The notes below the pieces were generated by a model. That model searched no databases and had not been told where the DNA came from. It saw only the letters and a list, made by a program, of their open reading frames with translations. DNA of 64,000 nt from Cochliopodium minus (lineage: Eukaryota; Discosea; Himatismenida; Cochliopodiidae), in NCBI GenBank assembly GCA_024220525.1, contig JAMYWO010000186.1:14628-78627 (forward strand). The letters are read 5' to 3'. Numbering within the stretch: the first letter of the stretch is position 1; every line of letters begins with the position of its first letter. Positions 21,330 through 32,126 of this stretch are shown piece by piece. A program made the translations under genes and the position numbers.

Positions 21330-23350
21330 ATGATAAGAGGAGAGATGAAAACCAAGAGTACATCATGTTTTTCTTCCCATTCAATATTTTTGAAGGGTAA
21401 ATTTATTTTTTATTTTTTTTTTATTTTTTTATTTTATTTTATTTTTTATTTAAATTATATTTTTGGTCATTCTCTAATTAATTTAAGAAAATGGAGATTT
21501 ATTCTCTTTTGGAAATAATGATTATGGAGAATGTGCAACAGGAGACAGGAATAAAGTATTAAAACCAACCAATATAATGAACAACAAGAACATAAAAGAA
21601 ATAGTTTTAGGTGTAAACAATTCTTTCTATTTAGAAAGTAAAAAAAAATATAAAATATTTAAAATAAATAATGATAATATTTAAAATAAAAATATTTTTT
21701 AATTTTTTTTTTATAAAAAAAAGATAATGGAGATTTATATTGTTGTGGTATTTTTCAAAAAATAAAATTAATTTTTTTTTTTTAAATTTCATTTAAATTT
21801 TTTAATAAAAGGGGAAATGACGAACAACAAAAAATACTCTGCTAACAAATTCAACCTCATTGAAAAAAATGTAAAGAAAATAAGTTCATCAGAAATCACA
21901 ATAATCCAAAAAAGTAAAAAAAAAATTTATTTTAAAAAATTTATTTTTAAATATTTTAATATTTTTATTTTTTCATTTGAAGATGATGGAAAAATATTGA
22001 AAAGAGAAAAGAAGAGTGCTTACATTGTTTACAAAAATAATTTGGGTGTGGAGTTTCAGGAAGTGGAAATTAATGACATTCGATCTTTTTCTTGCGGGCA
22101 AAAACATGTTATATTTTTGAAAAGTAAAATTTTTAAAAAAAAATTCTGAAAATTTTAAAAATAAAAAATAAAATAAAAAATAAAAATAAAACATGTTAAA
22201 TTATAAATTAAAAAAAAAAAAAATTCTGAAATTTTAAAAAAAAAAAACAGAGAACGGAGAAGTTTGGGTAATGGGATCTAATGAGTTTGGAGAATGTGGG
22301 GTAGGGAACAGTGAAAAACATTTTATTGAAAATCCCATTTTGTTGTTGACTGACAAAAATATTGGAGAAGTTGTTTGTGGGTTTAATAGTTCTTTTGTAT
22401 TGACTCGTAAAATAAAAAAAAATTAACAAAAAATATTAAATTAATAAAAAATAAAAAAAAATTATAAAAAAAAATATTAAAAATATTAAAAACAATTTAA
22501 AATAATAAATTAATATTTAAAAGATGATGGGAATGGAAATAGTATTTTAAAATGTTTTGGGAGAAATGATTTGGGAGGACTGGGTTTGGGATTAAATAAG
22601 ATTGAAAAGTACCAATATCATATTGAATCTATTCTTGATTTCCATGATATTTCTTCTGTTCATTGTGGAGCATACCACACTTTCATTTTGACAAGTAATA
22701 AAAAATAAATAAATAAAATAAATAAATAAATAAAATAATTAAAAATAAATAATTAAAAATAAAATAATTAAAAATGAAAAAAAAAATAGAGAAAGGAGAT
22801 GTATTTGGGACAGGTGAAAATGTATTTGGGCAGTTGGGATTAGATTCTTATGATGATGCTTTTTTTAGTTTTACAAAATTGGATTTAAAAGATATCACGA
22901 ACATTACTACTTTACAAACAAGTTCCTTTTTCTTAAACAGTAATTCTAATATTTAAATTATTTTTATTTTTAATTTGTTTGATTATTTTTTGAAGAGAAA
23001 AAAGAAATTTTTGTTTGTGGTAGAGGTATTAATGGTCGTTTGGGTTTGGGGGATCAAGATGAAAGAATATATCCTTGTAAACTTTCGTTTGAAAGATTGC
23101 TTTTATTTCAAAACAATATTTTTAAATACGTATTTTCTTTTTTATTGATTTTTATTTATTTTTTTAAATTTCATTTTCATTTGACAAGGATTGGTCCATT
23201 GATCAACATTATTATTTTAAAGATAAATTCAAGAAAAGTGTTTTTTGTGTTCTTTTGTGTTTCAAGGAAGTATCTAAAAGGAGGAAAGTTTGTTTGAAAC
23301 TACCAAAACCTATTCAATACATTGTCATTAAATATTTCTCTTTGATTTAA
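21330..23350 (+). CDS. RCC1-repeat protein sharing its C-terminal module with the adjacent GTPases
   Basis: Ten exons, 21330-21396, 21488-21637, 21724-21747, 21812-21913, 21983-22123, 22251-22406, 22524-22694, 22790-22939, 22996-23129 and 23189-23350, add up to 418 residues in one frame. Almost every intron sits in phase 1 at the same place of each RCC1 blade, just before the NGD/NGE turn. Blades are seen as NGDLFSFGNNDYGECATGD, NGEVWVMGSNEFGECGVGN, LKCFGRNDLGGLGLGLN, GDVFGTGENVFGQLGLD and IFVCGRGINGRLGLGD. The end, FKDKFKKSVFCVLLCFKEV, then LKLPKPIQYIVIKYF, matches the GTPase tails. RCC1 propellers act as GEFs or scaffolds; which one applies here is open. The start ATG is the first in frame, but an upstream exon cannot be excluded. 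The gene converges with the next one, 24 bp between stops. Confidence 0.85.
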
Positions 23351-23374
23351 TTCAAAACACAAAAAATTTCTTAT

Positions 23375-26300
23375 TTAAAAAACAAACGTTTGAACAAAAC
23401 AAAATAAAAACAAAACAAAGAAACTAAAAAACGTCATATTGGAAGAACTAGTCTTAGGACCAGTGGTCGGAACAATGGTAGCAGGAGTAGTAGGGCTAGT
23501 GGTAACAGGAGAAGAAGTGGATGGGTTATTTGTAGTTGGAGAAAAGCTAATGATAACAATAGGATTCGTAGTAGTTGGAGAAGTGGTTGGAGCAGTGGAT
23601 GGGGTAGTAGTAATAACCGAAGTAGGATTTGTTGTTGTGGCCGTTATTGTGGTAGTTGTTGTGGGAGAATTTGTTTCGTTTGAATTGAGAGTGTAAGCAA
23701 TCATGATGATGGAGGAACTTGCGTCGGAAGTTACAAAGAGACATTCTTTGAAGTATGGACATGGTCCCAGTTTTAATGAGACGGGTCTATGGGGCCAGTT
23801 GGAACCTGTGTCCACTCCTGTTGCATTATAAGCCAAAAAATTTGTCTCCAAGTCTTGTTTTGGGTTATAATCTTCATTAAAAAAAAAATTGTAAATTATA
23901 TGATTTAATATAAAAATAAAAATGAAAATAAAAATAAAAATAAAAATAAAAATAAATAAATAAATAAATAAAATGAACAAAAAGATTATTTACCCTTGTC
24001 GAATTCTACATAAGAAACTCTGTATCCTTTCGCAGGATTTCTGTTCCTATTTTCAAAATAGATTATTGGTTAAAAAAAAAATGAAATTGAACAAAGTACC
24101 AAGAACCATGTTGTGCAACTAAAAAATCAAAAAAAAATGATTAAAAAAATGATTAAAAAATAAAATTAAAAAAAAAATAAAATAAAATTAAAAAAAAAAT
24201 CAAAAAAAAAATAAAATAAAAAATAAAATAAAAAATAAAATAAAAAAAAAAAAAAAATAAATAAAATGAAATAAAAAATAAAAAAATTAACCAAACACAA
24301 ATTTGGAATTATCAGAATTCATTTTTTGGACGAATGGTTGGAAAGTAGTTCCATTGTACCAATACAAATCTAAGGGAGCAGTGTGAGCTTGCAGGAGGAA
24401 AACAGGTTTGACCACATTTGCGTCATTGTTGCACCAACTATCGTTGTAAGCTCCAAACTGAGGTGCATAGTGTTGTGAATTTCTCCCTGTTGAATTTACA
24501 GGAACAAAGTATTCACTCCAACAATATGGATAACTAAATCAAAAAAAAAATAAAAAATAATTAATAAAAAAAATAAAAATAAAAAATTTAAAAAAAATAA
24601 AAATAATTAATAATTAATAATTAATAAAAAAAAAATTATTAAATAATTAAATAATTAAATAAAATAATTAAACTAAATAAAAATAAAAATTATTAATAAA
24701 CCAAAAATTTTTTGAATAGATAAATGAATAAAAAATCAAAAAACAAAAATAAAAATTATTTATTTAAAATGAATAAAAAAATATAATAAAAATAACAAAA
24801 TTAAAAAATTAAAAAAAATTAAAAAAAAATTAATTTTTTTTTTTACCCATAAAATCTATTGGTTAAATTGAATCTGTTAATTTCTTCTCCAGGATTTTCG
24901 TTGTGGATGTCCCCTCCCAAATCGCTTCTCTGCAAATTATCCATTCCATTTTCTACTCCCCAAATTAAACCTTTAAACAAAAAAATAAATAAAAAAAAAT
25001 AAAAATTAATAAAATTAATAAAAATAAAATAAAATAAATAAAATAAATAAAAATAAATAAAAAATATATAAAAATTAATAAAAAATAAAAATAAATAAAA
25101 TAAAAATAAATAAAAATAAAAAAAAATAAAAATAAATAAATAAAATATAAAATAAAAAAAAAAAAATTAAAAAATATTACCATCCAATCCCATCTATTTA
25201 AATTTCAATTAAATTTTCTCAAAAATTTAAATTCTTCAATTTTACCCTTATTCCTGCTTCATTTCTCAATCCTTTTTTTAATAAAATCATTCATTATTTG
25301 TTCTGAAGAGAAATTTTTTATTTTTTTTTTTTCTTTTTACCATTGAATATACTTTCTCCATCAGAATAATTGTACTAAGAAAAATAGAAAAAAAAAAATT
25401 ATGAATATTCTAGACATGATAAATAATTTATGAATAAATTTTTGAGAGGAGAAATTGTTTTTGGAGGATGGGTATAAAATACAAAAATAATAATTATTTT
25501 TATAAAATAAGTTTTTTAAAATAATCCAAAAAAAAAGTTAATGAAAATAAAAAAAAAAAAAAAAATTTTTTATAATCAAAAAAAATTGTTAAAAACAAAA
25601 TAATTAAAAAAAATTATTTAAAAAAAAAAAAAAACAAAAAAAAAGATACCGTTTTTGTTGGATCAGTGACGTTGTATCTGATGATTTTAGACCTAGAATC
25701 ATCAGCATCCACATTATTAAGGGAACCAATGGTGATGTACAACCAATTTACTCCGTTTTCGTTGAGAAGGAGGGGTGTTCTGCTTGAGTGGCCTCCTGTT
25801 GGCATTCCCTTCACTACTTGTGTGTTTGTTACTTTAAGTGTTCTGTCTCCTGCTATGTAGTTCCATCTGTACATAGTTCCATCTGATCCAGCATAACTTT
25901 AATTAATAATAAATATAAAATAAAAGTTAAAAATAAAATAAATAATAAAAATAAAATAAAAGTTAAAAATAAAATAAAAATAAGTAATATAAATTAATGA
26001 TTTAAAATAAATTCAATAAATATTTCCCAATCTTTAATTATTTAAAAAAATATGAAATTTTTAAAATAAAATAATGAAAATTAAAAATAAAAAAAATAAA
26101 TAATTTTAAATTCTTTTATAAGATTCAAACAAACATTTTTTTCTTTCAAATTACCGTTATAAAAATGTGATTTAAATTTTTTTGATTATATATTAAATTA
26201 AATAGTTTTTGTAATTCAAAATAAAAATTTGAACTTATTTGAAAGATGTTACATAAAATTATTTATTTCATCAATGAATAGTTTATCTGTTAATCCCACT

Positions 26301-26598
26301 GATTGAGTAAGGTCTGTTTTGTTTATGCTGTTATCATTCTCGAACCAATATACCTTAATCTTTCCTCCTCCAACGACCAATACATCCCCATTGGATGCTA
26401 TTTCAATTCCCCTCAGCCTATCAGTATCTTTGGCTGTATAAAAAGTGAGATGTGAATAAATTAGCTGAATTAATTTTAATTTTTTTTACCAAAATAATAA
26501 GCTTGGAAACCATCTGGAACATATGCAAAAGGAACCTTTTCATAATTTTGTGCAAATAATGTAGATAAAAAAAGATATAAAAGAAATATTATTTTCAT
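23375..26598 (-). CDS. Secreted, surface-anchored glucose/sorbosone dehydrogenase-like beta-propeller
   Basis: The start MKIIFLLYLFLSTLFAQ is a signal peptide. Successive exons carry hallmarks of the PQQ-type glucose/sorbosone dehydrogenase propeller: DRLRGIEIASNGDVLVVGG, GSDGTMYRWNY, GGHSSRTPLLL with WLYITIGSLNNVD, GLRNEAGIRMGLDGLIWGVE, then NGMDNLQRSDLGGDIHNENP with GEEINR, QAHTAPLDLYWYNG, and VAQHGSWNRNPAKGYRVSYV. The C-terminus is a Thr/Ser/Pro-rich mucin-like stalk followed by a hydrophobic end (MTFFSFFVLFLFCFVQTF), suggesting a GPI anchor or terminal membrane helix. I could not place the short exon expected between FIDE (about 26268) and the exon starting near 25896. Several exons are tiny (e.g. 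MGLD, about 25190). The enzyme class oxidises sugars outside the cell; substrate unknown. Confidence 0.8.
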
Positions 26599-27085
26599 TT
26601 TTTTTTTTTTTTCTTTTAATCAAAAAATTTTTTAAAAGAGATAGGCAAATTCATTCGAGAAAGATCTTCAAAAATAACTTTCTTTGTGCAAATCTTTACT
26701 TTTCTTTTTTAGTTTTAATAATCAATTATTTCAGAGAATTTTAAAAGAAAAATTATTAAAAGCAAAGACAAGATCCTTAATTTTGGAAGGTTTAAGAGAA
26801 AATGCTTCCAAATTTTCCCATTTTCAAGTTTTTTATCTCAAGGATCAATTTTGAAAAAAATAAAAAAGTTAAATTCATTTTGTAAAAATTGAAACTTTAT
26901 GAATTTTGATAGATTTATCATTCTCCTATTATAATTTTTCTTAAATATTTCAATTTTCTCTTTTATTCTTCTGCTTTTTCAATCTCCAATATCTAATTCT
27001 CTGATCTTTATTTTTCAATATTTATATAAATAATTTGAAAAAAAATATAAAATATTTGAAAAGATAGAAAGAAGATAAAAGAGAA
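26599..27085. other. Intergenic, divergent promoters
   Basis: This 487-bp region between the dehydrogenase (minus) and the TVP15-like gene (plus) is A/T-rich with no open frame or repeat that I can recognise. It must hold both promoters. Confidence 0.6.
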
Positions 27086-28058
27086 ATGAAAAATTTGGGG
27101 CTATTATTCAATATCATCAACATTGGTAAAAAAACCATCACTTCCTCAATAAAAACAAAAATTTTTTAAAAATCACTTTCACCTATTTCAATAAAGTATG
27201 CAGTGCTTTAATGCTTGGAAATGGAATAACTAATTTGTAAACAAATTAACGATGATATTGTAATATTTGTTATTTCATCAATAAATAAAAAAATAGGGCA
27301 TATTCACATTATTTCAGAGAAGTGATAGTATCTATATACATAGTTTCATTTGGATTAATCAATCTTTTCTATGAAATAAGGCCTCCATCCTTTATTATTT
27401 TATATTTAGGATTCTTTCAAACATGGCTTGGTAAAATCCTTCAAATTATCTTGAAATAACTCTTCAATAGATTTTTTTTTTGAATAGGAAGAGGATTATT
27501 TTGTAAATTTTTCTATAACATCCAACTTTTTGTTCTTTATAAAATAATTTTTTTGACCAGATATTTTGTGAGTGATTTTTTTTTTTTTATTTTTTTATTT
27601 AATTTTCTCCACTTCCATAAATAAAAATGATAGAGCAGGAGTCCTCAGCATAGTACCTGATTGGAGGTAAAAAAAGAAAAATAGTATCATAAGTGTTATT
27701 TAAAGATAAAATGAAAATTCATTTTTTCTTTGACAAGATTAACTGAATTATTATATTTTTTTTTTTGAAATAGATTAATATGGACAATACCTTTGATGGT
27801 TGTTGGAGTTGTTTATTCTGCGTTACAATTTACAAAGTAAAAAAAAATTATTTCTGCATAACTTCACAACTTAAATTTTTTCTTTATTATTACTTCCACC
27901 ATAGAACTTTTTCTTATCCTTCTTCTTTGATGAATTCTGATTCTCAAAAAGAACAATCAGTTGATAATCAACAGTTTATCTCTAATGAAAGTCCACAAAC
28001 AGAATATCCAACTTATCAAAACCAAAATCCTTCAAATTCTGGTTATGATCAGCTTTAA
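27086..28058 (+). CDS. TVP15/COPI-associated-family Golgi membrane protein
   Basis: Short exons encode a four-helix membrane protein. MKNLGLLFNIINI joins a small exon near 27200 (VCSALMLGNGITN), then AYSHYFREVIVSIYIVSFGL, NLFYEIRPPSF and LYLGFFQTWLGRGLF, followed by LIWTIPLMVVGVVYSALQ and a polar tail rich in Gln/Ser/Pro ending YDQL. The order 'IYIVxFGL - E(F/I)RPP - GFxxxxLGRGLF' is that of the COPI-associated/TVP15 family, small proteins of late Golgi vesicles. One junction (exon ending near 27569 to the exon at about 27636) does not fit in phase in my reading, so that boundary is uncertain. The tail (ESPQTEYPTYQNQNPSNS) may carry sorting signals. Confidence 0.7.
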
Positions 28059-28723
28059 TTTTAGATAAATAAAAAGATTTTATTATAATTTTTTTTTTTT
28101 AGCAATATTTTATTTAATTTTTATTTATTTTAAGTGAATACGAAAAAAACACACCCCTCATGTTTCATCAATTACATTTATTTTTTTACAAAGATATAGA
28201 TAAAGATTAGAATACAAAGTAATATATTTGAAAAATAAAGCGCGGTGAATTAAAAATTAATATTTTAAAATTATTAAATTATTTATAATTTGAAATTTAA
28301 AACCCAACACTATTCAATTTGAAAGTATTGGCAACTGTTGGGCAAATAAGCAAATCTGATCCACTTGCAATAATTTTTAAAAAATCTATAATTAAATTAA
28401 TTCCAAAAATAGAAAAATAAAAAATTTTTTTTTTTTTAAAGTGGAAGGAAGTATTTGAAGAAAGCAGAATTTATCTAGACTTAAATTATCTTTGGAAACT
28501 GAAAAATAAGTTTTTGTTATTAGATTAATCAAAAAGAAACGAATTAAAAAAGTTTAATTAAATTATTCTTTGTGTTTAAAACAAGAATACTAACATCTAA
28601 AAAAAAAAAAATTTAAAAAAATAAATATAAAATAAATTAATAAAAAATATAAAAAAAAATAAACAAAAATTATAATTCAATTTGGAAGGGATCTATATTC
28701 AAATTCATAAATTAAACAAAATA
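28059..28723. other. Intergenic region with one coding-like scrap
   Basis: Mostly A/T-rich. On the minus strand 28373-28303 reads after an acceptor as GSDLLICPTVANTFKLNSVG and a stop, with unusually ordinary base composition. On the plus strand 28440-28525 reads as WKEVFEESRIYLDLNYLWKL. Neither has a partner exon that I can find. Confidence 0.4.
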
Positions 28724-29777
28724 ATGAAGAATAGATATGGAAGTTCAACACTTGAAAATGGGAAAATTAGAAGTAAAATAAAATTTTGATTCTAAATTTT
28801 CTCCAAAATATTTAATTAAAAAAGAAATCCAATCAATTTGATCAAAAGTATATTAAATTATACAGAAATAATTAAGAAGTGAAGTATCTTCAAGATATAC
28901 TTTTCAAATTTCTTATTTTTTAAAAATTTTTTTTTTAATCATGATTGAATTTATTTGAAAAGGGGTGATCTTAAATAGCTGGTGCCATCAATGCAAAGTA
29001 AAACAGAGCAAAATAGTGGTATGTGATCATTTTTGGAATCAAGATGTAGGTAAATGCAATGGAAGATATTGCACCAATTGCTGCAGAAGGCACTATAATG
29101 AGATGATAACAGACATTGAATTGAAAGATAATTGGATATGTTTTAAATGTAGTGATAAATGTGTATGTGCAGCTTGCAGAAGAGAAAGAAATCCATCAGA
29201 ACCAGAAAATAAAAGAAAAATATGCAACAAAACAGAGAAGAGAGGAAGACCAAAAAAGATTAAGACAGAAACTGTAGAGATAAAGGATAATAAAGCAGTT
29301 CCAAAGAAGGAATTGAACAAAATAATCGTCAAAAAAGAAGTGAAAAGTACAAAATTAGTACAATTCAAAAAGGAAAATGGGAATTCTCAGATGCCATCTA
29401 TGAGGGATCCAAATATCATTGAAGATAAAATACCAATCAAAAATATTAGGAATACATTGGGATCAAACACCAATAATTTCAACAATATAACTAGTAATAT
29501 CACAAGTTCCATTTCTTCAACAATGAGTACTGTAGGTTCTATCAATGGAACAACATTTTTGGATATATCTATTTCTAAAAATAGAATTATGACCAAAAAG
29601 GTATTTGGAGGTACCACACAACACAATGATCTATCCATTTTTACCACAACATCTTCTTCTTCTTCAATGAACGTCTTTAATCCAGATATTTTTTTCAATG
29701 ATTATAAACAAGATCAAGTACTTGATCATTTCAACACTGAATTGGAACCTATTGATCAAGTACTTGATTATTGGTAA
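28724..29777 (+). CDS. Zinc-finger protein of the 4CXXC_R1 (CDCA7-type) family with an AT-hook
   Basis: Two exons, 28724-28772 and 28963-29777, give about 288 residues starting MKNRYGSSTLENG. The Cys-rich domain follows at once: NSWCHQCKVKQSKIVVC, then CNGRYCTNCCRRHYNEM, DNWICFKCSDKCVCAACRRE. This is the zf-4CXXC_R1 pattern of CDCA7 proteins, which bind DNA and recruit the remodeller HELLS to heterochromatin. It differs at the NRYGE signature (RRHYNE here), so it may belong to a sister class. An AT-hook (KRGRPKKIK) lies directly after. The rest is Ser/Thr/Asn-rich and low in structure, with a repeated DQVLDHF/DQVLDYW element at the end. Probably nuclear and chromatin-bound. Confidence 0.75.
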
Positions 29778-30109
29778 AATTATCAAAGAAATTCAAATAA
29801 TAGGCACTTTTATTTCCAAATTATGTAATTAAAGATTTTTGAATATATTTTATTCTTTACTTTTTCAATAACAATAGAATATTAAAGTTCACCACCCCTT
29901 TTTATGAGGGTTCATGATATTTCAAAGAATTTTCTATTTCTTCTTGATATTTTATTGGAGATCTTAAAAATAAAAAATATAAAATTAAAATTCGATAAAT
30001 GGTATTGGAGTTGATACAGTTTCTCAAGCTTGGTAAATGAATTTGGATTTCAAATTAAGAATTTAAATTTTTCTTTATTTTGTAAATTTCGAAAGAAAAT
30101 TCTTCATTT

Positions 30110-30419
30110 TTAATAAGAATTATTTTTTTTGATTCTTTGTTGAGATTGAATGGGATTCTTGTTTTCATTACAAAGGGATGTAATTTGGGACAAGTATTTC
30201 CCATCGATAGAATTACCACCCAAATGGATTTGATACAAGTTGCAGTTGCATGTGTTCAAATATTCAATGATAGAAATGGCATGGGTATTGGTGAGATTAT
30301 TGTTGTTCAAATAAAGTTGGCGGATCTTGTTTGAATTTTTTTTATCAAGGTTGTCAATGAAATCGAAGAGATTCTCTGTGAACTCGTTGTGCTTTTTAAG
30401 TTTTTTGTTGAGATTAATC
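30110..30419 (-). pseudogene. Leucine-rich-repeat fragment
   Basis: On the minus strand one open stretch reads INLNKKLKKHNEF, then FDFIDNLDKKNSNKIRQLYL, NNNNLTNTHAISIIEYLNTC and HLGGNSIDGKYLSQITSL, and then a stop. This is the spacing of ribonuclease-inhibitor/NLR-type LRRs (LYLNNNNLT, HLGGNSI). It starts after an acceptor-like AG, and no upstream exon or start is visible through 30878. Too short for a working LRR domain; a remnant, or an exon whose partners I cannot find. The rest of 30420-30878 is A/T-rich without features. Confidence 0.45.
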
Positions 30420-30878
30420 TTTTCGTTTTTTTTTTTTGATTAATCAATTTTAATTAAAAAAAAAAATTTTGATCATTTTGTGTTTTTTTTTTTACAGTCT
30501 AAGAAAATAGATTTGAGTTAGATTAAATCAGATGAAATCACTTTAAAAGAAACAAAATTTTTACAGACTAAATAGGAAAAAAATTGTGGTTATTTTTAAA
30601 AAATAAAATTAGTTTTTTAAAAAAAAGTTTACAGACAATTCCTTGAATTTTGGAAATCAAAGATTAAAAACTTTGAAAGATATTTTTTTAAAAAAAATGT
30701 TTACACTCTTTTATTTAAAAAAAAATTATTAGTAAAGCAAAAAATTAAAATTAAAAAAAAAGAAGGAAATCTTACGAGCTAAAGTAAAGTTTGGGAAGAA
30801 TTAGGATTAATTTCAAAAATTTTTTTTTTTGTTACACCATCTTGAATAATGAATAATATTTCTTTGTTTCTTTTCAAC

Positions 30879-31478
30879 TTACTCAAATTTTCTTTTCAAT
30901 AAATTGGATATAGATTTAAAAAAAAATTTATTTCTAGTTTTTTTTGATTTGAATATACCCTTTTCTAATGAGTTCATTTTCTTCGTCAAGATGGATAATC
31001 TATATTCTTGATTAATAAACTCATTCATCAACATCTGTATGATCTCATTTTGATTGAGATTGCTGTTATCAATGTTTATTTTGTCGTTATTATTATTTGT
31101 TTCTTTGAATTTATTAAGGAGTTGGTTGAACTTGATTTTCTTTGCATCAATCTCTAATTCTAATTTAAATTCTCCTATCAATTTTTTAACGATCTTATTC
31201 TTGCATTCAATAACGAGGATATCATTGACATGTTCTTTGGTGAATTGTGCTTCATATTTCCCTTTGAATATGGATATGATGGTCTTAGATACTTGATCCC
31301 ATGTCACATTCAATTTTACTGCTTGTTTATAATTCAGATTATTTAGTATGAGGATCCAATCTTTCATTTTGTGAGTGAATTTGTTAATGTATTTCGCCAT
31401 AATACAAATGAAATCGGTTCTATATTCACAAATATAATTGATTTCTCCTTGGCTTTGAATTAAAACATTATCTTCCAT
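30879..31478 (-). CDS. Hypothetical protein, 199 residues, intronless
   Basis: A single open frame from MEDNVLIQSQGEINY to LLKRKFE. It is Lys/Asn/Ile-rich, predicted mostly helical, with an Asn run (ETNNNNDKINIDN) and a basic C-terminus (FKSKKTRNKFFFKSIS). No signal peptide, membrane helix or known motif. Its good length in such an A/T-rich setting and a sensible ATG support a real gene. Function unknown. Confidence 0.6.
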   Translation of the reverse strand: MEDNVLIQSQGEINYICEYRTDFICIMAKYINKFTHKMKDWILILNNLNYKQAVKLNVTWDQVSKTIISIFKGKYEAQFTKEHVNDILVIECKNKIVKKLIGEFKLELEIDAKKIKFNQLLNKFKETNNNNDKINIDNSNLNQNEIIQMLMNEFINQEYRLSILTKKMNSLEKGIFKSKKTRNKFFFKSISNLLKRKFE

Positions 31479-32126
31479 TTTTTTTATAATTTCACGTAAT
31501 ATAGATGGTTAGTCTATCGTATAATCAAATGTTATTACTTAATATTTTGGATATTTAGACAAATAATCTGACATGAAAATATTGAAGGGTTATTTAAGGG
31601 TGTTCACCCAATTGTTTTCCTAAATGAAATCTTTTGTTTTCATTTTCCCCTTTCTAGAAATTTTAAAATTTTTTTTGATAACATGAACAATTTGAATTTC
31701 TAAGTTTGAATAATTACTGGTGATACTTAATAGAGGAGCCAGTAGAAGTCCTTTTTGACTGTAACCTGATAGCATTGAATAAAGATTTCTAGCAGGAAGG
31801 AAAGAATTTGCTAATAACCAATTCTTTTTTATTTTAGAAAGTAAAGTATATCGTTGAAAAAATTATATGCTTGTGATTGTTAACTCTTTTTTTTTTAAGA
31901 AAATTCAATTATTGAATAAGTAAACTGTATTTGAAGTGGAAGTTTTATAATCTCCAAAAGTTTTCATTTTTTATTTTCAACAAAATATATTCAAATATTA
32001 GGTATTTTTTTTGTTGTAAATTATTGATAGTTTTTGATTTGGAACAAAGATATTCAAATCTCCTTAATAAAGAGATAGTTTTAATTGATCAATTATAATT
32101 TCATAAAATTTAAAAAAAAAAAAGAA
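31479..32126. other. Intergenic region, nothing recognised
   Basis: 648 bp between a minus gene and the ROCO gene. Somewhat richer in G/C than introns (e.g. 31715-31800) but with stops in all frames. It should contain the promoters of both neighbours. Confidence 0.6.

Noticed and set aside
23439-23696. Val/Gly-rich plus-strand frame
   Set aside because: Antisense of the Thr/Ser/Pro stalk of the dehydrogenase-like gene.
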